Part shown: positions 39,803-52,628 of the stretch, piece by piece | How positions within the stretch are numbered: position 1 is the first letter of the stretch | Layout of the letters: every line of letters starts with the position of its first letter | Assembly (NCBI GenBank): GCA_907163375.1 | Contig: CAJQUW010003390.1 | Location: 62,001 to 126,000, forward strand | Length of the DNA stretch: 64,000 nucleotides | From: Prostheceraeus crozeri | Lineage: Eukaryota > Platyhelminthes > Polycladida > Euryleptidae | Direction: 5' to 3' | Translations under genes and position numbers: made by a program | Notes under the pieces: model-generated | What the model was told of the DNA's origin: nothing | Seen by the model: the letters and a program-made list of their open reading frames with translations, nothing else | Database searches by the model: none

Positions 39803-41229
39803 GTTAGTTGATTTCTCGATCCACACTTTCTCGTAATGGTAGGAGCCTGTTTGCTATCTTCCAAACTGAAGAAAGATACTTGAAGACAAAATATTTTGAG
39901 GCATAGATTTTACGTTAGGCCTACTTAGTTATTGTGGCTCACTTACGAATAAATATGAACTAATGCCTTTACTGCGTTTATGAAACATTGAAATTGATCG
40001 AAAATATTATATATAAATATTCTTTTAAGCACAAATATAATAACATATTGGAAGCAATTATAATAATCCGAATTCATGCTTGGATATAGCTAGCAATATG
40101 ACTGTGACATTTTCATCTTGAGGCCGATTAGCTTTGGAATGCTATGAAAAGTCGCACAGATGAGCGTTAGGAATGAAACTGCCACGACGCTTCAAATAAT
40201 TGGACCAGCCCAGTGCCACCAAAATTCAAATGTTAAGCGGATAAAAAGAGAGGATGCTGTCTAATGCTGTATTATTTGGGCCTACATAGCTTAGCTCTCC
40301 TTAAGTAAAATATGAATTGCTTCATCGATCTCCCAGTGGATCATCCCATTGATTCGCAGTGTGATCATCGGCAGCATAAGATTGTGAGATGCTTGACAGT
40401 TTTAGGACTGGACCATTGGAGTCTATGATACTGGATATCTGAGACGGGTTTTGTCTTCCTTCAAATTGATTCTAACTCCTAAATAGCTTCATCGTTCTAC
40501 CTACGCATCGCAAAAATATTAATAATTTTCGTAAAGTGTGCTTGTGATCATAATGAATTGCGAACTTTCAAAATGAAGAAATTTCCGCTCGATGAGCTCT
40601 CAAATCCGGAAGGGTAAACCGCATAGAATTAGATTGTTTGAGCGTATCACTTTGATAGAAATTTAATCTGATTCAAAACGATGGCACATGTAGGAACTTG
40701 CTAAGAAGGCAAAAAGAAATGTTTATTTCCTGTCAGAGATAGGAAAGAAAAGTCGTGCGCCGCTTGCGGAATGCTGTGAATTCTTTTAAAATGCTCCGAT
40801 CGCCACGATTCATTCAAATTCGAAGAATTCAGATCATTGCGCAAAAGTTTTCTCGATAATGTTAGGCCCTCCGATTATTATTAAATCTCTCTAGACTTGG
40901 TTTCATGATTGTCTTCAGAAATCGTTTGCGTAAAATGTCGCATTTCTAGTTCAGTCAGGTCATCATATAATGTCTAGGACATCCACTATCGGTACGCATT
41001 ACTTTAGAAATCGTCTTTGAGCTCGATAGAAATGAGTGACGTCTACGGTAGATAAACCCTGAGTAATTGTGGCACTCCATTCAAATAGAGCGAGAGTTTT
41101 TACTCCTTTTCTGAGGCGATGTGTTTTTTTAAAAAAAATGTTAGGTGAGATGAGCGGCTTTATTCAGGAGAATTTCTATGTCCACGTTGTTCCATTTTTT
41201 ATCGACCTTCATATTTCCTTTCCTTTTAG
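39803..41229 (+). other. DMXL intron with a dispersed repeat
   Basis: 40690-40890 is about 190 bases similar in the same orientation to 52440-52628 (shared block GAAGAATTCAGATCATTGCG). No exon seen. Confidence 0.65.
40690..40890. repeat. Dispersed repeat, copy 1
   Basis: Diverged direct copy of 52440-52628. Landmarks are AGAGATAGGAAA, AAAGTCGTGCG and GAAGAATTCAGATCATTGCG. Family unknown, no reading frame. Confidence 0.75.
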
Positions 41230-41366
41230 GAATCCTGTACTATCGAAGTTTGGTTCAATTGCGCCAGTGAGAATGATCCAGAGCCTATTTATCACAGTAT
41301 AGTCCTCAATCATCCACATCTAGTCGTTGATTTCTCCTGGCGAAAAGCCAGCCGATACATGCCAAT
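41230..41366 (+). CDS. DMXL: DMXL exon d
   Basis: 137 bases, starts phase 0 and leaves two bases. ESCTIEVWFNCASEND, YHSIVLNHPHLVVDFSWRKA, RYMP. This is the blade with the conserved VxxFSWRKxSkYMP motif of DmX-like proteins. Donor GTAAGT. Confidence 0.95.
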
Positions 41367-41435
41367 GTAAGTATCAAGAAGCTAGCTAATGCTGGTCAAT
41401 ATTAAACAATGATATTCACCTGATTTATGTTTTAG

Positions 41436-41606
41436 TGGAGCTATCGTGAATTCATTGGTTTCTTCATGTGAGGATGGTATTTGTCGAGTATGGACCGAAA
41501 CCAGGTTGCCTATTGAAGATACAGCAAAAACACAAGATGAAGCGCAAGCTCCCACGACCACACAACCTAAGACTTCACGTGGCCGCTTGCTATCCTATCT
41601 TATTCG
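41436..41606 (+). CDS. DMXL: DMXL exon e
   Basis: 171 bases, one completing and two leaving. IGAIVNSLVSSCEDGICRVW is the next WD40 strand, followed by a polar linker ending RGRLLSYLI. Only a 69-base intron separates it from exon d. Confidence 0.93.
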
Positions 41607-44150
41607 GTAAGTTGCAAGATTTTACCCTACCGGCCAATTCAAAAAGTTCACCTTGTTTAATAATAATACTGCAATTTAATGGTAGGAATCGATGCTGGTC
41701 GCCATTCATGAAATTTCTAATTGCAGAAGCATCCCTCGCGCGATAATGCTTCTATGCAATGTGCAAGGACGGGAAGATAATAAATTTATAGGAACATCGC
41801 GAACCGATCGATTTAAATTGACAATCATTGCTAGGTTATTATTGTTGCCAGTCACTAGGTTACTATGGTTAGTACTTGGTTAGCTAGTTATTATCAAAAT
41901 TAGGCTAGAATGTTCTGATCTTTGAAATGATCATATACATCCTGCATGTTCATGACATCGGAAAACACTCAATTCTAGTTTAGATACATGTCGGCATGCT
42001 GAACGACAGGCTACTTCCCATACTCCTATTGATTTCATTATATTTTATGTGCCGGCAGTTCCGTTTGTCACAAACATGACCTGGCATTGCACAAGGCCTC
42101 AGGTATTGTCTTCTGTACATCAGCGATGTAACCGGGTCACGGTTGCGTAGCACAGTAACACGAAATATTTCTATGTATTTGAGTTGCATTTTGAATCTGG
42201 GGGAGGGGGAGAAGGGAGCATGCATGGTTCGCTATATTTAATCAGCTGAATCTGATAATAATCTTAACAATAATGAGTAATAGTTACATGTCAGGGACTA
42301 CAATTTGCCCCAAGCGGATTTACGGAAGCTAAGAAACAGCGTGAATTGTACTGGCCCCATTGCCCTGTGGCTGCTCTTATGGTTTATAATGGAGTTCTTG
42401 GTGTGTTGAACCTTTGGGCAATTATGTATGCCCTCCTAATTTGATTAGAAATCTTTCGTCTCATTCATTAAAAATTCCTCATAGATACTGCTTCTACATT
42501 ACAATGTAACAGTAATAATGCCCAGCATATCACAGATGGCACCTGCAGTTATTACTATTGCCATAGTCAGCGCTCTCCACCGATACTAACTAACTATCGA
42601 TATGACAAAAATGTTTCATAGCCAACTTCTTGGTCAAGGAATAATACTGACTATTTTTCACATAGTCTTGTTTACAGCGGACACTGGAGTAAATCGTAAG
42701 ATACGTCACTCCTAATTGATTTGTAGTTGAAAGTTCACACACATTCTCCCACCGCGTGATTGGCCTCCATCTCTCGGATTGGTCATGAAACGCTGTCATC
42801 CTGTAACAAGCACGGTAAAATGAATAAGTACAGGTGCTATAGAAGTTAATGAAAACAGCGAGAATAAAAAAAACGGGTGACCCGATGCAACATAGTGACC
42901 CAATTGACCCAGTGACCCGGTTCCATCGCTGCTGTACGTAGCAGGAATGTAGATGACCCGTTTGATATGTTTATATAGTTATTTAGTTTAGTATATGTCA
43001 TAAAAGCTTAGAGTTAGCAACTTTGTTTATCGATTTTTGAGAAATATGCACTGGTTTGTAAGTAGATCTCGGCAGCTTTTCAAATACAATGAGTTTTGTA
43101 GAGGGAGCCCAAATATGACAAGTTTCATATAAAACACAAGTATATTGCTTGATAAACGGCGTATATGCCGACTTAATGCATTACCGTTTCCAGTTCTGTT
43201 AATTGATTTCAAATCATAAAGTCGTTAATTAGTTGATTACTCTGTAGAGCAAATACTATTGTACGAGTACTATTCATTCAAGCTGAATCGTATCATTTGC
43301 ATTTTTCTAATTTCTTCAATCTAACTACTTTTCTCTGCTCAGTGCTCACATCTGCTGTTTCTCTATTTGGACTCTTGAGCAATCTCCATTCCAATGATTC
43401 ACATTGCTGAGAGCGGTTTAAGGTTGCTAGTTAAATTGAGTGTCGTCATTTCTTGCCGTCATCCTACCAGCCGCACATCTTTACTGACTTCGAGATGAAC
43501 CGACTGGAGGAGGAAGCCGCCGCGCGACAACGGAGGAAACATGCAGCAGCGGCGCCCAACGTCGAAGGAGCAGAAGACGGATGCGCTTGTGAGCTGTGTG
43601 GTCGTGTATGCCGACCTCGCATTGGCCTCCTATCACACCTGAGGACTCACTGACAAATCTTTATGATTAATCTGTGTGTCATGACTTTGACTGCTTACCG
43701 TCTGTAATATCTTCTCTGTATTGATTCAAATAAAGCATCTTGGCGCCTTACTCGACTTGAGTGGCGGCGACAACGACGACGTCATTTCTGGGTATCCAAT
43801 TATCATTCAATTCTGCCAATCGATCGAAAAAATTTCATTGGGTTTTGCAATTCACAAGAGTTACAATTTATTGATAATGATAATTAATTCACAATTAATG
43901 ATCACACAGTTATTTAGTATTGCTCATAGGTGTTGAGTATACCGCTTCTATGCGAGTCTTTTCGAAATTTTTTGAAATTATCATTTGATAGATGCATCTT
44001 AATCTTCCACTTTCTGACGCATTAAAGTTTTTTAGGAAACTTAAATAAAGTCAAGTTTGAATTATAATGCAACATTCATGTGCGTTTAGACCATCATTAC
44101 AATGCATGGGTTATTGTGTTCGGTAATCTTGGCGGAATTTCATTCTACAG
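41607..44150 (+). other. DMXL intron with LINE 3' end
   Basis: Mostly featureless. 42870-42930 has several GTGACCC repeats. 43453-43740 is a LINE remnant (listed separately). Confidence 0.6.
43453..43740 (+). pseudogene. 3' end of a LINE element (zinc-finger tail)
   Basis: A 66-codon frame ends in CACELCGRVCRPRIGLLSHLRTH-type C2H2 finger (positions about 43588-43650). Such a finger is the C-terminus of many invertebrate endonuclease/reverse-transcriptase LINEs. It is followed by a short 3' region with AATAAAG. The rest of the element is missing, as usual for 5'-truncated LINEs. Confidence 0.6.
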
Positions 44151-44260
44151 GATGCGATCACGACAACTAAATCCGCTGATTTCCAATGGCATATCGATGG
44201 CTGGAGAGCGCCGAAAGTTCCTGCATTTTCATTTGGCTGCAACTATCAGTTCACAATCAG
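44151..44260 (+). CDS. DMXL: DMXL exon f
   Basis: 110 bases, one completing and one leaving. RRKFLHFHLAATI matches the family HRKKFMHFHIAASI signature. Acceptor CATTCTACAG, donor GTTAGT. Confidence 0.92.
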
Positions 44261-45062
44261 GTTAGTCTGAGTATATGTCATCAAAATTTCTAAATTGTGA
44301 GTAAAATGTTTACTCCTGACATTCAATTAGCTATCACGAAAGGATTCAATTAAGTTCAACATTTAGTTCATAGTAAAATTCAACTTCAGTTCCAATGTCT
44401 AATGTCATTGACACTCTGTAGTTCATGTTTCGATCAATACAGGCCCGTGTAAGCTTCAGCTCTCTTTCATTCATGTGACAGGTTAGCTGAGGACTTGATA
44501 TTAAGACATTCAATCGCTCATTGAAAACATTTTCTCAATTACTTTCCATATAATGATGGGGTCATCAGTATTTTGCTATCATTCAATAAACTTGCAGTTG
44601 AAGAAGAAAATATAGTTCTAAGTCATCGACTCATTACATTGTGTTAACGTTACCGGTAGCAGTATGACTGTATAGGTGTAACTATTCCATTGTGATTTTC
44701 ACGTTTTCGCAATGCATTTATAATCTGCTTTATCAAGAGTCTGTAATATCTCCATGCAATTATTAATCAAGATTTATCTTATAGTTACTTAGAATCAGTC
44801 GTAGGTGCTGAGTATATCGCTTGTTTATCAAATCAAAATCACCTGATTAACTGTAAACTAAGATTTATAGTGAAACTTTTGCTGGATATTGGTAATTTAT
44901 TGAATTCTCTCCACAATGAAAGATCTGATTCAACTTAATCACGTGAAGGTTACTGAACTTTACATTTGAATGATTAATTGATTGACGAGATTTGTGACAT
45001 GTGCAACTATTCATTGAGTTTGTAGTAACAATACTAGTGCAGGATTTGATGTTGATTTGCAG

Positions 45063-45221
45063 ATATTCCTCTTCCTCCGTTCGTATCGGGACGTGGACAT
45101 CGCGGCAGAGACGGATATTTCATTCTACATTGGATGAACAACAAGGAAATGCAGTTTACGATAGAGGCAACGAAGCTGCTGTTAGACCTGAAGCACAAGT
45201 TGGGCACCTTAGATAACAATG
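45063..45221 (+). CDS. DMXL: DMXL exon g
   Basis: 159 bases, two completing and one leaving. DIPLPPFVS, FILHWMNNKEMQFTI and a helical LLLDLKHKLG segment match the HWLNNKELHFT region of DmX-like proteins. Donor GTAATA opens the 13.7-kb intron. Confidence 0.93.
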
Positions 45222-45430
45222 GTAATAACGAGCGACAAATACTTTCTTACATTAATTTCAGTTCCTGCCAGAGTTGAGTCTGGTTTTGGTTTCTTTTGTG
45301 GGTCTTGGTAATCCAGTTGCTTTTACTGGCCCCTTTTGTGGCACGGCCGGTGAATCTGCTAAAGGTTTCTCGCTAGGATGCGAACATTTCAATCTATTCA
45401 AGCCATAAAATAATAATTATAACAATGACA

Positions 45431-46795
45431 ATTAGGGCGCTTGGTACTATGGCGTGAATAGGAGGCGATTTGTACCAAACGTCCTCCAATGGGAGTGGCT
45501 GTTGTAGGTAGCGCCCTCCCATTTTCATTTGATATCTATGATGAATTGAAACTCCATATTACTTGTACATGTAGGGCTAGTTGTCCTTCATCTGTAACTA
45601 CAATGTGTATTGATTATCTGTGCTACGCTGTTTTATCGACATGATTGAATAGAAAATGTTATAATAAAATTTTAGGGCTCTCCGTACACTTTCAATAAAA
45701 TACAAGAAAGTTATCTCCAGAAAAGTTTCTCGCTTATCCCTATTAACTATTTGCATTAAACCAAACTTAGTTTTGCGAAATTTATCGTCTTCGAAATTTT
45801 CCGCATGCTAGCAGCAATGATATTGGTTAATAGCGCCATCATATAAAAATAGAAATGACTCGGCATGATGACAGTGATTTCATCAAGGTGGAGCAATGCA
45901 TACTGGCACCCGTGACAGCTAGTAGCAACTTATTGAAGTCAATGAGACAATGACATGTCCTTTCTTTGATGATCTTATCGCTTGGGTCATAAGAAGCATG
46001 TAAAGTGTAAGATGAAGTATAAGAACATTTAAGAATATAAAGACACTTTTAATTGATCGTTTTAGAAATGCTGCATAGAATTCATCTTTGTTCAGTTCAA
46101 GATTATCGACATAACAAGCAGACTTAATATTTCATCACGTGATGCATTATTTTTGATAGATAAATCAAGAGTAGATTCATTATTGAACTTGACTAAACAA
46201 AATCAAACCTTAATGTAATTAACAAAAAAAAAAACACGGTCTAAGACAAACATTGATGTTTCTCTTTAAAAAGGCTTGCAGCTTAGGTTATAGGCCCAAT
46301 TATTTTCTCCTTCAACACTTAACACAAAACAAGATCTGAGTTATCCTTATGTGATAAAAGAATCTATATAAGAATTATAAAACATCATATAATAGAGCAT
46401 TCTATATATTGCAGCTGCTTTGATCATTTTAATAAGGGCGCTTGGTGCCCCTACTGTACCAAGCGCCCTTATTGAAAATTCAAAATTTAAATGTATTCGA
46501 ATTTTATTCCTATTCATTACTAAATAAATGTGTGAAATTAGAAGAAAAAATATTTTCGATAAGGGCGCATGGTACACTTACTGTACCAAGTGCCTTTATT
46601 GGAAATTCAAAATTTGAAAATTTAGAATTTCTGTTTCATGCACTTTGGTTCCTTTACATAGCTGTTCACTAATTTAATGAATTTGTAATAATAGCTAAAC
46701 AAATATTGTACCAAGCGCCCTATTTTCTGGAATTTTGCACACAGCGCCCTTTTTGTACAGAGAGCCTTGATGTTGTAATGTACGAAGCGCCCCAA
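45431..46795. repeat. Cluster of AAGGGCGCTTGGTAC inverted repeats
   Basis: The motif occurs at 45433, 46434 (forward), 46457 (inverted), 46560, 46582 (inverted), 46708 (inverted), about 46739 and 46779. The pair at 46431-46473 is a perfect 16-base stem. These look like the termini of a small transposon family, repeatedly nested. No transposase is linked to them with certainty. Confidence 0.7.
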
Positions 46796-47169
46796 TCATT
46801 CTAAAAATAATATATTAATATCACAATCGATTTGAAATATTTTTACCACTTCTTTGGAAGCTTTCAGCTTTGACTGCTCGTAGCGCATTCAAATGTCAAT
46901 TATCTCAAAATGAAGCTATCTTCTTGAGGGTGTCTACAAGGCTTCGATATCCTGGATAAATCCTGATTTCGTCGAAATTAAAAGTTGTGAAAACGTCATG
47001 AGCCACATTTTTAACGTTTGCAATAATCTAAACAAAATGTAATTATGATTTTCGGTGACTTAATCTTCGTTTGTGCTTTTCGATTTCATTTGATAGCGTA
47101 AAATAATGTTCGTGTGTGTTTTCTTTCTGTTTCAGGTTACCTGTGTTAATTTAAGTTTTTTTCGTATAC

Positions 47170-49290
47170 ATGAATTTTCGAACTCGGTGGGTGTCTCGCA
47201 GACTTCGAAAACAGATTAGTGACTCCTATTTTGTAGTTGCATCCAATGACTATCAGTTAGTGAATCTTGTTCGTCGTAGTGTCGACGTTCCCACATCCTC
47301 GACTTCAACCACATCATCTTCAATGAATGCTGATGCATCTTCATCGATGCACTCAAGTAAAATTTCTACAATTAACCCGGAAACGAGAACGGCTCATATT
47401 ACGGCAGCTATGAAAAAATGAAGTATATCAAAGCAGAAATAATTTGGGCCTTGGATATGGTAAAGAAACACCGTTCACAACGATCATGTGATGATCAACA
47501 ATCTATATTTCAAGCGATGTTCAAGAACCACCGTGTTGTTGACAACATCCAAATGGCCAAAGATAAGTTAGGCTACGTTGTGACTTTCGGACTATCTCCA
47601 CATTTTCAGAAAGAGATACTAGCCAGAGTACATACGTCCAAGGAGTTTAGCATACCTTTCGATGAAGCATTAAACAAAATTGTTCAAAGGGGACATCAAG
47701 ATCTGTGGATTAGATATTTCAACGAGCACTGCTGTTGTGGTTAGTGATTATGTAACGTCTGTATTTCTCACTCACTCGAAAGCTGAAAACATATTTGAAA
47801 GTGTCAATAAAGCATTGGATAAAATTAGTGGCTCATTTGTTGATGCCTTTAATAGATTGTTGCAAATCAGCATGGCAGTCAATCATTTCACCGAAGATTT
47901 TCTGAAAAATTTCAGCACAAGTATGGGAAGGAATTGCTCCAAACAGGTACATGCTCGCTACATGTCATTCGTGAGTGGAGCATTGCAGTATGGATTGAAA
48001 AAAGTACTTGGGATTTGTCAACTGTACTGCAAAGCATGTACTACCTTTTCAAAGATTCTCCCGCACGCAGGGCTGATTATTGGCCACAGATATTACAGGT
48101 TCAACCGCATTTCCTAAGTCTTTTTGCAAATGCGGTTAGGTACAAAACAAAGATGTATGTAACAGAGTTATAGAGATTCTACCGAACAGTGAGAAATATT
48201 GCGTCGATGTGAAACCTCAACTGCATGTAGCATCATTCTCAACAGTCGTTGACGCAATCAATGACCCATTTCCTTAGGCGAAGCTGCATTTTTTTCAGCT
48301 CCGTAGCGTCTCAGTTTGAGCCATTTCTACGGCGGTTTCAACACGACAAGCCTATGATTCCATTTTTACACGGTTTTCTGATGGGCCTTGTCAAAGATAA
48401 TGTACATTGAAAAGATTCGTTAAGGCATCGGTCATGCCGGAGGTGGGGACAGACGCTTCCGAAATTCTGATACGTGACCTGAATGACGATGCAAATCTGA
48501 AGGAAATATCGCAAGTGGATCTGGAATTCGGAGCCAAACGCAGTATCCCAAAGAATTCTCATCCACGCAGAATGTTGGAGTTCGGTCAAGCCCCTCGCTA
48601 TTGCCTTATCGCCTTACAAAATACTTGAGAGGAGTCCGCTGAAACACGATCTTGTTAAAGACACTGCATCACTCTCCGCTTGTCATTTTAACCAAGTCTT
48701 CAACGCTTTGCGAAATGCGTTTTGACATTTTATTGAACAGAATGATCGATTCCGACTGCATTTCTGTATCTCTGACTGATTGGGCAAAGCAGGAATATTC
48801 CGACTTAATTCAATCAGATCAAACGAAAAAGGAACTACAGGTAAATTTCAGTGGTACTGCATGCATCAATAGCAAAATATAACTGCTTAATGTTTTCTTT
48901 AGAAATCTGACATCGACAAACTTCGATTGGACGACCTCTACTGCAGTCTTCTACCAAACAAAGAAAGTTCTTAACACCTGTGGGCAGTAGTGAGGAAGGT
49001 TTTGGTCTGATTCCATGGTCAAGCGGCAGTAGGTGTTTTCAACATAAGCAAGGATATGCTAATAGAGAATCTTCATGAGAGTTCAATCTTGGCGAAACGT
49101 GTGGTCCAGAACGCCATTCAGTATTATGGAGGGGTTCTGCATGTTTCGCTAACTGCTTCTTTGATTGAATCGCTTAAGTATTTATGCCGGCGACGTGTAA
49201 TGGCACTCGAACTAAAAAGGAATGAAGATCATCAAGTTAAAGGCAAACGTGTTGCTGAACTGGATTGTGAATTGAACAATATTGAAACTT
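47170..49290 (+). pseudogene. Degenerate hAT-like (ZBED/DUF4371-type) transposase
   Basis: Collinear blocks of a transposase family are spread over several frames: AEIIWALDMVKKH, IFQAMFKNHRVVDN, KLGYVVTFGLSPHF, SIPFDEALNKIVQRG, QISMAVN, then RFVKASVM, EFGAKRSIP, a VFSISKDMLIENL block (the hAT dimerisation end, family RGFSVNK) and VVQNAIQYYGGVL. At least four frameshifts and several stops separate them. Catalytic Asp of FDEALN is present. It is dead and sits in a DMXL intron. Confidence 0.65.
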
Positions 49291-50509
49291 GACGATCGAG
49301 CTACGGTGCTCAAAAACTTAAAGACTAGTTTGTGACCACTTGAAAACCAGATAAAAGCGTGATTCGTTTTATAACTGAGTGTTTGATAATTATAGCAATG
49401 TAGTGTTGAAACATATAGCAGCAGTTATTTTTAAGCCTTAATGAGACAAAACGATTTTACGGTTATTATTAATGCTTTGGAATTAGGCGTTCTATTAGAC
49501 ACAAAAGAAGCAGAAAAAAGAGAAATACGAAATACCTAGTAGGTAGCGGCACTGTTAAAATGGCGATGACACGAGATGATCATAAAAATTTCGATAGTCT
49601 CCTTGATTTCTGCAATAATATCTCCAGGATATCCTGGATATCTCCTGGATTTGAAAATTCCTGATGTAGTAGACACCCTGTTCTTGCTGCCAAACTGTTT
49701 CAAGCATTGAAAAGATATCTCTTTGCGTGGAAGAGTCCTGGTAGCGACCGCTTAGATTCTTGTTGGACATTCCTGGGGAATTCGAGATTCTTTACTCGAA
49801 GCGTTGAATTAAAAGTCTCACTTTTTCCAGTGATAGTCACAGCAACTTTTTTAAATGGAAGAAGTCCGCAGATGTTATTATAACTCATGACATAATCACG
49901 ACGAAAGAGTGTGCGAAGTCAACGTGGGTGCGGCTCGCTTCTGTCCAAAGCACTGTGAGACATACACGTAGTATATGGTTCAATTTTGTGCAAAGTACTG
50001 CCGGTTATAACCAGCATCAAACTATATGTAAAACTGATTCAAAATTTGATTTTGAAACTTTCATCCCCACCATTGAAACCACTGTCTTATTTTCATGAAA
50101 TCAAGAGTTTCACGAGGAAAGACCTTGCTTGTTTGTTTTCGATGTAAAACACGGATGTGAAATCATTTATTCTGTGAGAGAACAGCCAACCATTGCCTCA
50201 TCGTAAGGATTGCCTTGATACTATGTAAAGCTAATGTCACTAAGACCTCAGATGGAGAGTCACAGGACCACAGATTGCGCTCCGTCATGTAGAGATCTGT
50301 TTTGGTGAAGTGGAGGTTTCATATTCCTCAAAATACGGCATCGCTCGATTCTGTGAGATGTCTTGAAGCACTCACAATATGGGATCGTCTTGAATGCCCG
50401 ACAAGCGAACCTGAAGTTTAAAGATTGCTGAGGGTTTGAGGATGTCATAGTAGGTTCAACAGCATTTGTACGCGGCAGTGAAATGGCTCAACGTTAAGGA
50501 CAAGCTCAT

Positions 50510-50820
50510 CTTTATACAGTGCAGTACTCCACCGTATTGTAATAGGCGGTTCTAAGTTGGACAAGGAATCTCCAGACGCATGCATGGGTGGTGGATGTCA
50601 AGCATACTGGCCAGCGCGTTCTCCGAATATGAAGCCATGTGACTTTTTCTGTGGGACTTAATATAGTCCGAAGTCTATGATGCTCATTTGATGGACTATA
50701 CAGAATGGAAGAGCGTCGTATGGCTGACTGTAAAGATCCATTCACACCGGACGCGGCGTGGAGCGTCCTCATGCGTCTCTGTGTGAACAGTCCCATGGGC
50801 TTATTAAGATTCTGTACGCG
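50510..50820 (+). pseudogene. Mariner-like transposase C-terminal remnant
   Basis: Plus-strand frame reading WPARSPNMKPCDFF resembles the WPPRSPDLNPLDFFLWG block holding the last catalytic Asp of Tc1/mariner transposases. Downstream, in shifted frames, a helical tail (TPDAAWSVLMRLCVNS) is compatible. Short and broken. Confidence 0.45.
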
Positions 50821-51474
50821 TGAGGTCGCGCCGCGTCGTCCCGCTTCACGTGTGAGCGGACTTTAATGAAGTGATTCTCGAGATGAGAAATGGGAGCCTT
50901 CAAGGAATATCTTGATCAGCCGGAGAGAGTAGTGAAGACTGGTAATATTCACGCACCACGTCTGAATCTATAGCATGTGAAACGATCAGCGTATGGAGCT
51001 GAAATTTTAATTTATAGATTTCATGCGCACGCATGTGAATTTTGTATGGCATTTTCATTATAGTGGCAAGCATCATGCTTTTTTAATATTTTCTTTCAGT
51101 TAAATAGGACCAAACAGAAGCTTCTCTCGTGGGCTGGCGACTGATGAGATTGTCGGGATTGTGTTACCACAATTGCTATTTTTTGCTAAAAGAACGCTTG
51201 TTGTCATTTGTCAGTTAGAAAGCGATTTAAGCATTGGCATTGAAAATGTCGGACATGACAGTCAATACTCCCGTCAGTGAATCCATGTAGCAATGAATAA
51301 TTCTGCATTACTGGTATTTTGCTGGTTTAAAGATTCTTTCCAATAGCTCAGACCCACAGAATTTTCATATTTTGTGACCTTTAAAAGTTGATTGAATGTT
51401 GATAGATAGATAAAATGTGTTGGCATAGACATGACAACACCATTGGAAGTCTGCTACCTCCTTTCTATGTAAAT

Positions 51475-51651
51475 GAAGGTCAGCGCTCCCTTACTGGGGC
51501 TTAGAAGGAGCTGACAGTCAGATAACATGGAGCTTTGTGATACTTTTAGTCCAGATACCCTTCCTGCCGACTTCTAGTGAAACTTTCGGGGCTCGACCTG
51601 TAGACCTAAAGCTTGCTAGGTCAAGCACTTAGCCATCGTGTCACGGAGAGC
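51475..51651 (-). mobile_element. tRNA-derived SINE, copy 1
   Basis: Minus-strand unit starting CTCCGTGACACGATGGCTAA (tRNA-like A box) with B box GGTCGAGCCCC, then the GGAAGGGTATC core. Same family as 54451-54651 and 63001-63186; the most diverged of the three. Confidence 0.8.
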
Positions 51652-52439
51652 TGATCCTGTTATCGAATAATGATGGAGGGTAGCACATTGACCTCAAACA
51701 ATTTTATGACAATTTAATGGAATCATGAGTAAACTAGATATAATGATAATAAGAACCTTTGAGAGCTAATCAAAAAATGATAACCAATAAGTGGTGCGAT
51801 TGTTTGAAATCCATAATGAATGGATAGTACGAGGAATGATAGCACTATACTAAGCTTCAATAGTTTCCGTGGCTTCGAATAGAATCATTCGCTTTGTGGC
51901 TATTCACTTGCAGTTTTTCGATGGGTCGAATATATTAGGACGTGTGTGTGTCAGTTAATTTATATTTTACTGCAAAGTACCACGATTTCCATCTGAAAGT
52001 TGCTGTTTTGAAAAGTAGGCATTATTTATCGCATTTTATTGAGTGTGCAACTGAATTGCATTATTTCGTGTATAAATGATTTTCATTTATTTCAGTTTGT
52101 ATGCATGCAAATGCACGTGTGCACTTCACAGGTATGTGTGAAAGCTTTTCGAAATCGCAAATCAATTATTCCTTTTCTCAGAGTTAGTAAATTGTCATGG
52201 GTTGAAGCTTTCAAACATCCATTATAGGAAATAATGACAGCTATTACTCTTTATTTTGGTTAACGGTTGAAATTGAGTAATAGTATCTCTTCTAGCTTAT
52301 TTTCTCAGTCGTTGGTACATACCTTAGAAATGTATTGTTATCACAATTTCATTGCTTGGTCCACAGAATTAAATATTTTGTTTATCTGTTTCGGTTTGCT
52401 AGAAGTGTGATTAATGCGAAATTGACAGCACATCGAGGA

Positions 52440-52628
52440 ACCTATAAAGTGGGCAAAAAGGAATTCCTAATACCTTACAGAGATAGGAAAAAAGTCGTGC
52501 GTTGCTTGCGGATTAATGTGAGTTCCAGCAAAGTGCTGCGATTGCCAAAATTCCTTCAGATTCGAAGAATTCAGATCATTGCGCACAAGTTTTCTCCATA
52601 ATGTCAGCCCTTCCGATCATTATTAAAA
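52440..52628. repeat. Dispersed repeat, copy 2
   Basis: Direct counterpart of 40690-40890. The short open frame through it is not a gene. Confidence 0.75.
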
